DNA from: Spinacia oleracea
Lineage: Eukaryota; Streptophyta; Magnoliopsida; Caryophyllales; Amaranthaceae
Direction of reading: 5' to 3'
NCBI RefSeq assembly: GCF_020520425.1
Contig: NC_079490.1
Span: 59,312,517 to 59,376,516, forward strand
Length of the DNA: 64,000 nucleotides
Made by a program: the position numbers and the translations under genes. Positions 21,796 to 34,190 of this stretch are shown piece by piece. Below the pieces are notes generated by a model, which searched no databases, was not told where the DNA came from, and worked only from the letters and a program-made list of their open reading frames with translations. Every line of letters begins with the position of its first letter. The first letter of the stretch is position 1.

Positions 21796-23190
21796 TGTTA
21801 GGTTATGATACATATGACAATTCATAAATCATGCGGAAACAACCATTAAGCCAGGAATACATATTATTTACACATAATCATTTAGCATAGTTTAGATGCA
21901 TACTCTTTGTTGCGTGCCTTCCCTAGCTGCGCCCGAACCGAACAAGAACAAGTCTTTAGGACTCCAAGTGTCGTCCCTCCGTAGATAGTCCACAGCACGT
22001 CCGGATCCGCCTTAAGATTGACCAACTAGAATCGCCCTTAAGGTACTATTATTTTCGGCACTTTTAGGCAAATGTGTGACTGAATTTTTCTCTCAAAAAC
22101 TCACTTTGAATACTTGAAAACTCGTTGTAAATATGTGACCCTAGGCACTTATTTATAGAGTTTATGGAAAGGAATTATAATCCTATTAGAATACAAATCT
22201 ATTTAATTATAACCCTACTAGGATTCTAATTAAACAAAGTTTATCTATTAGGATTAGATTTAATCATATTACGAATCCCGGTAGCCTTAGGATTCCGAGT
22301 AACACACACGAGTGGCGCACAAGCACCGCACGCCCGCACGCAGGCCTTGTGGCCCACGCCGAGCGCACAGCGCAAGGCCCACTATCGCAGCCTTGTCCGC
22401 GCGCGCGCCCAAGCTTCGGCTGGGCCTGGCTTTTGTGCTGGGCCTGGTCGTATGCTTGGCGTGTGGTTGTTGCGCTTGGCTTGCTGGGCGATGGCCCGGC
22501 TTCGTGCTGGGCCTTCGTCTGGCAGGCCTCGTCCGATGCTAATTCGTACGATACGCTTCCGATTAAATTCTCGATTCCGGAATTCATTTCCGATACGAAC
22601 AATATTTAATATTTCCGATTCCGGAATTAATTTCCGTTTCGATCAAATATTTAATATTTCCGTTTCTGGAATTATTTTCCGATTCCGATAATATTTCCGA
22701 TTCTGACAATATTTCCGTTTCCGGCAATATTTCCGATTCTGGCAATATTTCCATTTCCATTAATATTTTCCGATACGAACCATGTTTCCGTTTCCGGCAA
22801 CATCTATGACTTGGATAATATTTATATTTCCGATACGATCCATATTTCCGTTTCCGGTAATATCCTCGTTTCCGGAGTATTCATTTCTTGCTTTTGACGA
22901 TCTCAGCTCCCACTGAAACCAAGATCCGTCGATTCCGAATATCCATAGATGGAGTATTTAATGCCATTAAATACTTGATCCGTTTACGTACTATTTGTGT
23001 GACCCTACAGGTTCAGTCAAGAGTAAGTTGTGGATTAATATCATTAATTCCACTTGAACTGAAGCGGCCTCTAGCTAGGCATTCAGCTCACTTAATCTCA
23101 CTGAATTATTAACTTGTTAATTAATACTGGACTGCATTTATTAGACTTAACATTGAATGCATACTTGGACCAAGGGCATTATTTCCTTCA
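21796..23190 (-). repeat. Copia B 3' LTR
   Basis: The LTR is 1395 bp and runs from TGTTAGG to CCTTCA on the + strand. It contains a GC-rich tract (22310-22545) and the GGAAATATT array in reverse complement (22560-22880). A TATA-like motif lies on the minus strand near 22150-22160. Confidence 0.92.
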
Positions 23191-24055
23191 GTCTCCCACT
23201 TGTCCTTAGGGACAAGTGTGCATTTCCTAATTCCTTTGTCGCTCGATGCTTGCTCTTGAACATAAGGTAAGAGTTGTCATCCTTATTATGTCCAGAGGTG
23301 TTCCTCGGTTTCAGAGTTCAACTGATCAAATAAACAGATAATCATAGCCTATGATTCATCCGAGCACGGCCATGCATTTCACAGTTTCTAGCTCTCCGAG
23401 TGGCCTTGTACAACTTTTAAGCATCTCATCCCGATTTATGGGAGGACAATCCCAATCTTGCGATCTTGAGATTAGACTTCGTTTGATAGGTGATTACCTG
23501 AGCGTTGCCTTTATAGCCTCCTTTTACGGTGCGACGGTTGGTCAACGTCAAAGTAACCAGTTCTCAAACAAGTAATCTCAAACCACTCAGGTATTGAGGA
23601 TTTAGTGTCTAATAATTTTAATGAAATTTACTTATGACAGATTTTCATCTCTTACAGTAAAGTTTCATAGGTCTTGTCCGATACTAGTCTTCCCAAAGTA
23701 AGTATCTATGCAAATGATTATGACATTGCCATGTCCACATAGTTCAAGAAACAGAACTACTAGTCATCTTGCATTCTAATCGTCTAACGTTTTCTATGCG
23801 TCCAATTTTATAGAAAACTCCGACTAGGGACCATTTTCAACCTTTGACATTCAAGTTCACTTGATAGACATTTCTTAGTCACAAGGCTGGTCCTAACAGT
23901 CTATCTTGAATATATTGTCAAATTGAAGGGACTCATCATTTAATAAACCACAAATTAAATGGAAAAATGAATTCTTTTCATTTATTGTGAATGATTAACC
24001 AATAATGTTTTACAAAGATTTAAACTCTAAAACTTTAAAACTTTAAACAGGGTCA
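23191..24055 (-). other. Copia B 3' non-coding region with polypurine tract
   Basis: The purine tract AAGTGGGAGAC lies on the minus strand against the LTR (about 23191-23201). The rest is collinear with 1670-2533 of copy A. Confidence 0.75.
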
Positions 24056-27000
24056 TCAAAGCCATTCTCCAATATGCTTGATTCCCATAGCTGCAGTGTG
24101 CGAGTTGTGCTTCGCCTGCGGCAGAGGTTTAGTCAATGGATCTGATATGTTATCATCAGTTCCAATCTTGCTTATCTCGACTTCTTTTCTTTCAACGAAC
24201 TCTCGTAGAAGGTGAAATCTACGAAGTACATGCTTGACTCTCTGGTGGTGTCTAGGCTCCTTTGCCTGTGCAATAGCTCCGTTATTATCACAATACAGGG
24301 CTATTGGTCCTTTAATGGAGGGGACTACACCAAGTTCACCTATGAACTTCCTTAGCCATATAGCTTCCTTTGCTGCTTCATGTGCAGCAATGTACTCCGC
24401 TTCAGTTGTAGAATCCGCAATGGTGCTTTGCTTAGCACTTTTCCAGCTTACTGCACCTCCGTTGAGGCAGAAGACAAACCCAGACTGTGATCTGAAATCA
24501 TCTTTGTCGGTTTGGAAACTTGCGTCCGTATAGCCTTTAACAATTAATTCATCATCTCCACCATAGACCAGGAAGTCATCTTTGTGCCTTTTCAGGTACT
24601 TCAGAATGTTCTTGGCAGCAGTCCAATGCGCCTCTCCTGGGTCTGACTGGTATCTGCTCGTAGCACTGAGTGCGTACGCAACATCCGGGCGTGTACATAT
24701 CATAGCATACATTATTGAACCAATCAATGATGCATATGGAATCCCATTCATTCGTCTACGCTCATCAAGTGTTTTTGGGCACTGATTCTTGCTTAGAGTC
24801 ATTCCATGAGACATGGGTAGGTAGCCTCGCTTGGAGTCCGCCATCTTGAACCTATCAAGCACCTTATTGATATAAGTGCTTTGACTAAGTCCAATCATCC
24901 TTTTAGATCTATCTCTGTAAATCTTGATGCCCAATATGTACTGTGCTTCTCCTAGATCTTTCATCGAAAAACATTTCCCAAGCCAAATCTTGACAGAGTT
25001 CAACATAGGAATGTCATTTCCGATAAGTAATATGTCATCGACATATAATACTAGGAAAGAAATTTTGCTCCCACTGACCTTCTTGTATACACAAGATTCG
25101 TCTGCGTTCTTGATGAAACCAAAGTCACTGACTGCTTCATCAAAACGTATATTCCAGCTCCTGGATGCCTGCTTCAATCCGTAGATTGACTTCTTTAGCT
25201 TGCATACCTTTTTAGCATTCTTTGGATCCTCAAAACCTTCAGGCTGTGTCATAAACACAGCTTCTCTTAAAACGCCGTTTAAGAAAGCAGTTTTGACATC
25301 CATCTGCCATATTTCGTAATCGTAATATGCGGCGATTGCTAACATTATCCGAATAGACTTTAGCATTGCAACTGGTGAAAAGGTTTCATCGTAATCCACA
25401 CCGTGGACTTGCCTGTAACCTTTTGCAACCAATCTAGCTTTGAAAACTTCAAGTTTCCCATCCTTGTCCTTTTTCAGTTTGAAAACCTATTTGCTTCCAA
25501 TGGCTTGGTAGCCATCTGGCAAATCGACCAAATCCCATACTTGGTTTTCAGACATGGAGTCTAATTCAGATTGCATGGCTTCTTGCCATTGCTTGGAGCT
25601 AGGGCTCGTCATAGCTTGTTTGTAAGTTGCAGGTTCATCACTTTCAAGTAATAGAACGTCATAGCTCTCGTTCGTCAAAATACCTAAGTACCTTTCCGGT
25701 TGAGATCTATATCTTTGCGATCTACGCGGGGTAACATTTCTAGATTGACCATGATTCTCACCAGATTCTTCTAAAGATCTCTGAGTTTCATCTTGAATGT
25801 CATCTTGAGCATTCTCTAGAGTTTGTTGTTCGACTCGAATTTCTTCGAGGTCTACTTTTCTCCCACTTGTCATTTTGGAAATGTGATCTTTCTCCAAAAA
25901 GACACCATCTCGAGCAACAAACACCTTGTTCTCAGATGTATTGTAGAAGTAATACCCCTTTGTTTCCTTTGGATAGCCCACAAGGATACATTTGTCAGAT
26001 TTTGGATGAAGTTTGTCTGAAATTATTCGTTTGACGTATACTTCACATCCCCAAATCTTAAGAAAAGACACATTTGGAGGCTTTCCAAACCATAATTCAT
26101 ATGGAGTCTTTTCGACAGCTTTAGACGGAGCTCTATTTATAGTGAGTGCAGCTGTATTTAGTGCATGTCCCCAAAATTCTAATGGAAGTTTGGCCTGACC
26201 CATCATTAACCTGACCATGTCTAGCAAGGTTCTGTTCCTCCGTTCCGACACACCGTTCCATTGTGGTGTTCTAGGAGGATTCAATTCTGATAGAATTCCA
26301 CATTCTTTCAGATGGTCATCAAATTCATAGCTCAGATATTCACCGCCTCTATCAGACCGCAGTGCTTTAATCTTCTTGCCTAATTGATTCTCTACTTCAC
26401 TCTGAAATTCCTTGAATTTGTCAAAGGATTCAGACTAATGCTTCATTAGGTAGACATAACCATATCTACTGAAGTCATCAGTGAAAGTGATAAAGTAGCT
26501 GAAACCACCTCTAGCATTTGTACTCATTGGTCCACATACATCTGTATGGATTAAACCCAATAGTTCATTTGCTCTTTCTCCAACTTTAGAGAAAGGTTGC
26601 TTTGTCATTTTGCCAAGTAAACATGATTCGCATTTACCATAATCCTCTAAGTCAAATGGTTCTAGAATTCCTTCCTTTTGAAGTCTTTCTAAGCGTTTCA
26701 AGTTTATATGGCCTAATCGACAATGCCACAGATAGGTGATATCTGAATCATCCTTTTTGGCCTTTTTGGTATTTATGTTATATACTTGTTTGTCGTGATC
26801 TAATAAATAAAGTCCATTGACTAATCTAGCAGATCCATAAAACATCTCTTTAAAATAAAACGAACAACTATTGTCTTTTATTAAAAAGGAAAATCCCTTA
26901 GCATCTAAGCAAGAAACTGAAATGATGTTTTTAGTAAGACTTGGAACATGGAAACATTCTTCCAGTTCCAAAACTAGCCCGGAGGGCAACGACAAATAAT

Positions 27001-28021
27001 AAGTTCCTACAGCTAATGCAGCAATCCGTGCTCCATTTCCCACTCGTAGGTCGACTTCACCCTTGCTTAACTGTCTACTTCTTCTTAGTCCCTGTGGATT
27101 GGAACATAAGTGTGAGCCACAACCTGTATCTAATACCCAAGAAGTTGAATTAGCAAGTGTACAGTCTATAACGAAAATACCTGAAGATGGAACGACTGTT
27201 CCGTTCTTCTGATCTTCCTTTAGCTTCAAGCAATCTCTCTTCCAATGCCCCTTCTTCTTGCAGTAGAAGCATTCGGATTCAGAAGTGGGTTGACTGACCT
27301 TCCTCTTTACAGATTTGGCGCCAGTTTGCTTAGTTGGGCTGGCCTTGTTGCCACCTTTCTTAGCATTCCTCTTCTTTCCAGATTTCTTGAACTTGCCCCC
27401 ACGCACCATAAGCACATCCTGCTTATCACTTTTGAGCGTCTTTTCAGCGGTCTTCAGCATACCGTGAAGCTCAGTGAGCGTTTTGTCCAGACTATTCATA
27501 CTGTAGTTCAGTTTGAACTGATCATACCCGCTATGAAGAGAATGGAGGATGGTGTATATAGCCATTTCCTGAGAAAATTGCTGATCCAGCCGACTCATAT
27601 TCTCAATGAGTCTAATCATTTTGAGAACATGTGGACTTACGGGCTCGCCTTTCTTAAGCTTGGTCTCAAGAATTTGCCTATGAGTCTCGAATCTTTCGAC
27701 TCGAGCCAGATCTTGGAACATGTTCTTCAACTCACTGATGATTGTGAAAGCATCTGAGTTGATGAACGTTTTCTGCAGATCCGCACTCATGGTGGCGAGC
27801 ATTAGACATTTCACATCCTTGTTGGCATCAATCCAACGATTGAGGGCTGCCTGAGTGACCCCGTCGCCTGCGGCTTCGGGCATCGCCTCTTCTAGGACAT
27901 ACTCCTTTTCTTCCTGCATAAGAACTATTTGCAAGTTCCTTTGCCAGTCATGGAAGTTTTTCCCGTTCAACTTCTCCTTTTCGAGAATTGATCGAATGTT
28001 GAATGAATTGTTGTTTGCCAT
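24056..28021 (-). pseudogene. Copia B gag-pol polyprotein with two nonsense codons
   Basis: The single frame runs from the ATG at 28021 (MANNNSFNIRSILEKEKLNG) to TGA at 24058-24056. In order it has a UBN2-type gag, a CCHC knuckle (CFYCKKKGHWKRDC, about residue 251) and an aspartic protease (DTG, about residue 298). Then come the gag-pre-integrase (LWHCRLGH), an integrase core (HTDVCGPM, later TPQWNGVSERRN), reverse transcriptase (YVDD, about residue 992) and RNase H (STTEAEY, about residue 1208). TAG at 26437-26435 lies in the integrase where a lysine is expected. TAG at 25489-25487 replaces a tryptophan still present in copy A. All three open segments share one frame, so no indel has occurred. 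Confidence 0.95.
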
Positions 28022-29901
28022 ATTAAAAACTACAATTGAAAAGAATAAACAAATAAATAACCATTCACAGTTTCTCTTAATAAACTTAAATTCTAGCATA
28101 CATGCATAATTCAATGTTTATTAAGAATTTTATTCAAGTTATGTGTTCCGGCAGGTGTGAATAAAATGATTCCAAGATCCTAAAATCATTGAAGAACTAA
28201 GCACAGTTTGTCGACTTAATCCTAAAACATCTTAGGTAAGCAAAAGCCTTTTGCTAATAGTCTAGAAACTATTTTTGGTTGATAGGTACGTCTAAGAACT
28301 TATTAGGTAAACCTATCGATTTTGCCACGACATAAAAGGACTCCTTACTTATATCGTTGAGTTTCACCAAAACTAACATGTACTCACAATTATTTGTGTA
28401 CCTTGCCCCTTTAGGACCAATAAGTAACACCTCGCTGAGCGAAAACTATTACTAGATTGATGTAAAGGATATCCAAGCAAGTGTATATTTTGGCATGGCA
28501 CCTTTTAACTCAATTTTTAAGTTTGGAACTTAAGGCTCTTACTATGTTGGTTAGATTTTAAGTGAACTAAAATCCTTAATCATGCAACATAATCAAGCTT
28601 TTGATCTCATGCATTTTAAGACATATTTAAAAACAATAAATAACTTAAAACATGCATAAGATAAATGTGATCTAGTATGGCCCGACTTCATCTTGAAGCT
28701 TTAACTTCAAAGTCCGTCTTGAAAATCTCCGTGGGAGGCACCATTTTCTTCAAATAGGATAAGCTATAATTAAAACTAATTACAACTATTTGATGGTACG
28801 CAGACCATATTTGAATTAAAAAACAACTTTGGTACTTTAGACCAATTACATTCAAATTAATGGTTCGCAGACCATATTTTCTATCCTATTTGGGCCATAC
28901 TAGTCACTTCACTTGCGCGAGGCAGTGCGCGTTGTGGCGCAGCTCGCTTGCTGCCCACACGCGACTGCTGTGCCTTGCATTCGCCCTCGCCCATTCGTCC
29001 ATTGCTCATAGCCCACGACACAAGGCAGGGCTGCTGCCTTGTGCTCGTGCACCATGGCCTTGCTCATTGCATTCGTGCCGCATGGGCGACGAGCTCCCTT
29101 GCTCGTCGTCATATGCCCGCACTATACAACACCCCTTAAGGGTAACACGTAGCGTCCATTGCTTTGTGCGTGCAAGTTATATGAACGAATCGCATAAAAT
29201 TTTAAAAATTTATATTTAAAATTAATGACAAATTAATAAATATTATTAATTTCATAATTTTAGGGCGAAAAATCGAAAATTTATTATTCAATTGATCTCC
29301 GATTAACATGGATTCAAGTCTAGGTCATAAAAATTTAAAATTTATCATAAATTTACAATTTTTATGGTGGTTTTTAATCATAGGTATCTAATTAAATCAT
29401 AATTAATTATGAAAATCAAATTAATTCTAAATTATTCTAATTTTTAACAAATTAATCATAATTACAAATTAGATTTCATAATTAACAAGGCTAGACATTC
29501 AAACTTGTTAAACATATACAGTAGGTCAATCAAAAATTCAAGATTTATCAACAAGAATCGCAAATATTTAATTTAACATCTTAAATTTACGAAATTTTGC
29601 ATTCGAAAAACTAAAACCTTCGAAAAGTCATAGTTAGGCTTCGAATTTGAGAATTCTGGGTTCGGCAGAAAAAGACTATTTTTGTCAAAATTTTAGAATG
29701 CCTTTTACATGCGGAATTGACACAAAAATCACTCGATTTGGATGAGTAACGAAGAAACTGCCGAAAAACTGCGTACGTATAATTAAATAAACGCAATTTG
29801 CAATTAATTAACAATTACGAAAATTAATCACCCCTTTCAATTCTTGCAAATTTGTAATATTTAACCATGTTCATGCGATTTAGATTATGAAAATAATAAG
29901 A
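28022..29901 (-). other. Copia B 5' leader
   Basis: About 1.9 kb lie between the primer site and gag. The part at 28140-28910 is nearly identical to 38365-39130 of element C, and 29130-29916 matches 40260-41048. A GC-rich block lies at 28915-29125. I see no coding sequence. Such a long conserved leader may carry packaging or translation signals. Confidence 0.65.
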
Positions 29902-29915
29902 GGCTCGTGATACCA
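29902..29915 (-). promoter_or_regulatory. Copia B primer-binding site
   Basis: The minus strand reads TGGTATCACGAGCC one base inside the LTR. It matches the usual initiator tRNA-Met site except for one extra C after TGGTATCA. Element C has the same variant. Confidence 0.75.
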
Positions 29916-29916
29916 C

Positions 29917-31312
29917 TGTTAGGTTATGATACATATGACAATTCATAAATCATGCGGAAACAACCATTAAGCCAAAGAATACATATTATTTACACATAAT
30001 CATTTAGCATAGTTTAGATGCATACTCTTTGTTGCGTGCCTTCCCTAGCTGCGCCTGAACCGAACAAGAACAAGTCTTTAGGACTCCAAGTGTCGTCCCT
30101 CCGTAGATAGTCCACAGCACGTCCGGATCCGCCTTAAGATTGACCAACTAGAATCGCCCTTAAGGTACTATTATTTTCAGCACTTTTAGGCAAATGTGTG
30201 ACTGAATTTTTCTCTCAAAAACTCACTTTGAATACTTGAAAACTCGTTGTAAATATGTGACCCTAGGCACTTATTTATAGAGTTTATGGAAAGGAATTAT
30301 AATCCTATTAGAATACAAATCTATTTAATTATAACCCTACTAGGATTCTAATTAAACAAAGTTTATCTATTAGGATTAGATTTAATCATATTACGAATCC
30401 CGGTAGCCTTAGGATTCCGAGTAACACACACGAGTGGCGCACAAGCGCCGCACGCCCGCACGCAGGCCTTGCGGCCCACGCCGAGCGCACAGCGCAAGGC
30501 CCACTGTCGCAGCCTTGTCCGCGCGCGCGCCCAAGCTTCGGCTGGGCCTGGCTTTTGCGCTGGGCCTGGTCGTATGCTTGGCGTGTGGTTGTTGCGCTTG
30601 GCTTGCTGGGCGATGGCCCGGCTTCGTGCTGGGCCTTCGTCTGGCAGGCCTCGTCCGATGCTAATTCGTACGATACGCTTCCGATTAAATTCTCGATTCC
30701 GGAATTCATTTCCGATACGAACAATATTTAATATTTCCGATTCCGGAATTAATTTCCGTTTCGAACAAATATTTAATATTTTCGTTTCCGGAATTATTTT
30801 CCGATTCCGATAATATTTCCGATTCTGACAATATTTCCGTTTCCGGCAATATTTCCGATTCCGGTAATATTTCCATTTCCGATAATATTTTCCGATACGT
30901 ACCATGTTTCCGTTTCCGGCAACATCTACGACTTGGATAATATTTATATTTCCGATACGATCCATATTTCCGTTTCCGGCAATATCATCGTTTCCGGAGT
31001 ATTCATTTCTTGCCTGTGACGATCTTAGCTCCCACTGAAACCAAGATCCGTCGATTCCGAATATCCATAGATGGAGTATTTAATGCCATTAAATACTTGA
31101 TCCGTTTACGTACTATTTGTGTGACCCTACGGGTTCAGTCAAGAGTAAGCTGTGGATTAATATCATTAATTCCACTTGAACTGAAGCGGCCTCTAGCTAG
31201 GCATTCAGCTCACTTGATCTCACTGAATTATTAACTTGTTAATTAATACTGAACCGCATTTATTAGACTTAACATTGAATGCATACTTGGACCAAGGACA
31301 TTATTTCCTTCA
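29917..31312 (-). repeat. Copia B 5' LTR
   Basis: The LTR is 1396 bp and very close to 21796-23190, with a handful of substitutions. It has the same GC-rich tract and GGAAATATT array. Confidence 0.92.
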
Positions 31313-31317
31313 CTTTT

Positions 31318-32002
31318 CCACTCAAAATCATATAAGGCAAGTCAAATTCAGGCGCCGACCCACAAAACCGAGCAAGTCGGGCCTCGTCCCGTAAAACCGA
31401 ATTCAAAAACCCGAAACGGCTTGTTTTTAGACGAAAGCTAAGCCTTAATCCCCAAGCAATCACTACGTGCCAAGGTCGTACAAGTCGTACAATGGTACAG
31501 CAATACAATCCAAAAGCAAGGACGGCATATTTCCGTCCTTTTTGGCAGCATCCACGCCACGTCACCAGCGCTGGGCGCTGCCAGCTACGTGCGGCGCTGG
31601 CAATGGCTGGCGTTTAGCAGCAAACTCCCCTATAAATACCCCTAATTCTGAGCAGTTTTAGGAGGCAAAAAATTGACATACAACGTCGTAATACTAAAAT
31701 TGCACATCAAAATTCAATACAAAAATCAATACAAAATCCTCCGAAAACACCATACAATCTTCAAGCTTTAAGCAATTGGGAGTTCTAATCGGAAAGCTTG
31801 CCTAAACCTAACTAGGTAATTCCGAATCCCAACCCTAATCTATTCAATGTTGCTTTGATTTTCTATTTCAAAATGATTAGTAAGTTGGCATTTTTACTCT
31901 TAAAAATGTCACTTGCAACAATCATACATTTCTTCAAAATCCAAACTTTTCAAAATACAAAAATGCAAACTTTCAAGATTCAAAGATGTTCAAAGTTGTT
32001 TG
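31318..32002 (+). repeat. Solo LTR X, part 2
   Basis: The LTR resumes after the CTTTT duplication and contains TATAAATA at 31631-31638. Just upstream are hairpin-prone GCGCTGGGCGCTGCC motifs (about 31565-31615). It is interrupted by element C after GTTTG at 31998-32002. Confidence 0.8.
31631..31638 (+). promoter_or_regulatory. Probable TATA box of LTR X
   Basis: TATAAATA follows a GC-rich block and precedes an A-rich leader, in the middle of the LTR. This fits the U3/R boundary of a + strand LTR. Confidence 0.5.
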
Positions 32003-33429
32003 TGTTAGGTTATGATACATATGACAATTCATAAATCATGCGGAAAAACCATAAACCCAGGAAAACATATTATTTACACATAATCATTTAGCATAGATTA
32101 GATGCATACTCTTTGTTGCGTGCCTTCCCTAGCTGCGCCCGAACCGAACAAGAACAAGTCTTTAGGACTCCAAGTGTCGTCCCTCCGTAGATAGTCCACA
32201 GCACGTCCGGATCCGCCTTAAGATTGACCAACTAGAATCGCTCTTAAGGTACTATTATTTTCGGCACTTTATAGGCAAATGTGTGACTGAATTTTTCTCT
32301 CAAAAACTCACTTTGAATACTTTGAAACTTGTGTTATAAATTGTGAGCCCTAGCCTCATATTTATAGCGGTATGGAAAGGGAATCGAAATCCTATTCAGA
32401 TACAAATTAATTAAACCTAGAATCCTATAAGAACTCTAATTTAATTAATTTATCAAATAGAATTAGGAATTTAATCATTAACCGAACTCTGCATGTTTTA
32501 GGAAACGTGCACGAACACAAACACTTGCACACACACGCACGGCAGCCACGATGGGCCCCATGCGTGCGCGCGAGCAGCAGCCCACTCAGCGCCCGCGCGC
32601 GCTGCGCGCTGCGCGTGCTGTGCGCGATGTGCGCGCTGTGCGCGCTGCGCGCTGCGCGCAGCCTGCTGGGCCTGGCCTTGCGCTGGGCCTGGCGTGGCTG
32701 TTTGTGCGGCGCGCTTGGCTTGCTGGGCGATGGCCTGGCTTCGTGCTGGGCCTCGTCCGGCAGGCCTCGTCCGATGCTTATTCGTACGATGCGCTTCCGA
32801 TTAAATTTTCCGATTCCGGAATTCATTTCCGATACGAACAATATTTAATATTTCCGATTCCGGAATTAATTTCCGTTTCGAACAAATATTTAATATTTCC
32901 GTTTCCGGAATTATCTTCCGATTCCGGTAATATTTCCGATTCTGACAATATTTCCGTTTCCGGCAATATTTCCGATTCTGGCAATATTTCCATTTCCGAT
33001 AATATTTTCCGACACGTACCATGTTTCCGTTTCCGGCAACATCTACGACTTGGATAATATTTATATTTCCGATACGATCCATATTTCCGTTTCCGGCAAT
33101 ATCATCGTTTCCGGAGTATTCATTCCTTGCCTGTGACGATCTTAGCTCCCACTGAAACCAAGATCCGTCGGTTCCGAATATTCATAGATGTAGTATTTAA
33201 TGCTATTAAATACTTGATCCGTTTACGTACTATTTGTGTGACCCTACGGGTTCAGTCAAGAGTAAGCTGTGGATTAATATCATTAATTCCACTTGAACTG
33301 AAGCGGCCTCTAGCTAGGCATTCAGCTCACTTGATCTCACTGAATTATTAACTTGTTAATTAATACTGAACCGCATTTATTAGACTTAACATAGAATGCA
33401 TACTTGGACCAAGGGCATTATTTCCTTCA
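32003..33429 (-). repeat. Element C 3' LTR
   Basis: The LTR is 1427 bp, with the TATA motif on the minus strand at 32366-32359, a GC-rich tract at 32570-32760 and the GGAAATATT array at 32790-33125. It closely resembles the LTR of copy A, more so than that of B in the GC-rich part. Confidence 0.92.
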
Positions 33430-34190
33430 GTCTCCCACTTGTCCTTAGGGACAAGTGTGCATTTCCTAATTCCTTTGTCGCTCGATGCTTGCTCTTGAAC
33501 ATAAGGTAAGAGTTGTCATCCTTATTATGTCCAGAGGTGTTCCTCGGTTTCAGAGTTCAACTGATCAAATAAACAGATAATCATAGCCTATGATTCATCC
33601 GAGCACGGCCATGCATTTCACAGTTTCTAGCTCTCCGAGTGGCCTTGTACAACTTTTAAGCATCTCATCCCGATTTATGGGAGGACAATCCCAATCTTGC
33701 GATCTTGAGATTAGACTTCGTTTGATAGGTGATTACCTGAGCGTTGCCTTTATAGCCTCCTTTTACGGTGCGACGGTTGGTCAACGTCAAAGCAACCAGT
33801 TCTCAAACAAGTAATCTCAAATCACTCAGGTATTGAGGATTTAGTGTCTAATAATTTAATGAAATTTACTCATGACAGATTTTCATCTCTTACAGTAAAG
33901 TTTCATAGGTCTTGTCCGATACTAGTCTTCCCAAAGTAAGTATCTATGCAAATGATTATGACATTGCCATGTCCACATAGTTCAAGAAACAGAACTACTA
34001 GTCATCTTGCATTCTAATCGTCTAACGTTTTCTATGCGTCCAATTTTACAGAAAACTCCGATTAGGGACCATTTTCAACCTTTGACATTCAGGTTCACTT
34101 GATAGACATTTCTTAGTCACAGGACTGGTCCTGACAGTCTATCTTGAATATATTGTCAAATTGAAGGGACTCATCATTTAATACTAAACC
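33430..34190 (-). other. Element C 3' non-coding region
   Basis: This part is nearly identical to B (23191-23950) and A. It includes the purine tract next to the LTR. Similarity ends abruptly near 34185, where the decayed coding relic begins. Confidence 0.75.

Larger units (their letters stand above)
21796..31312 (-). mobile_element. Complete Copia retrotransposon B
   Basis: A 9517-bp element on the minus strand is flanked by CTTTT at 21791-21795 and 31313-31317. LTRs are 21796-23190 (1395 bp) and 29917-31312 (1396 bp). Between them are a primer site, a 1.9-kb leader, one gag-pol frame of 1321 codons and a 0.87-kb 3' region. Only two nonsense codons interrupt the coding frame. It belongs to the same family as A, A' and C and is the best template for a functional copy in the genome. 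Confidence 0.95.
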
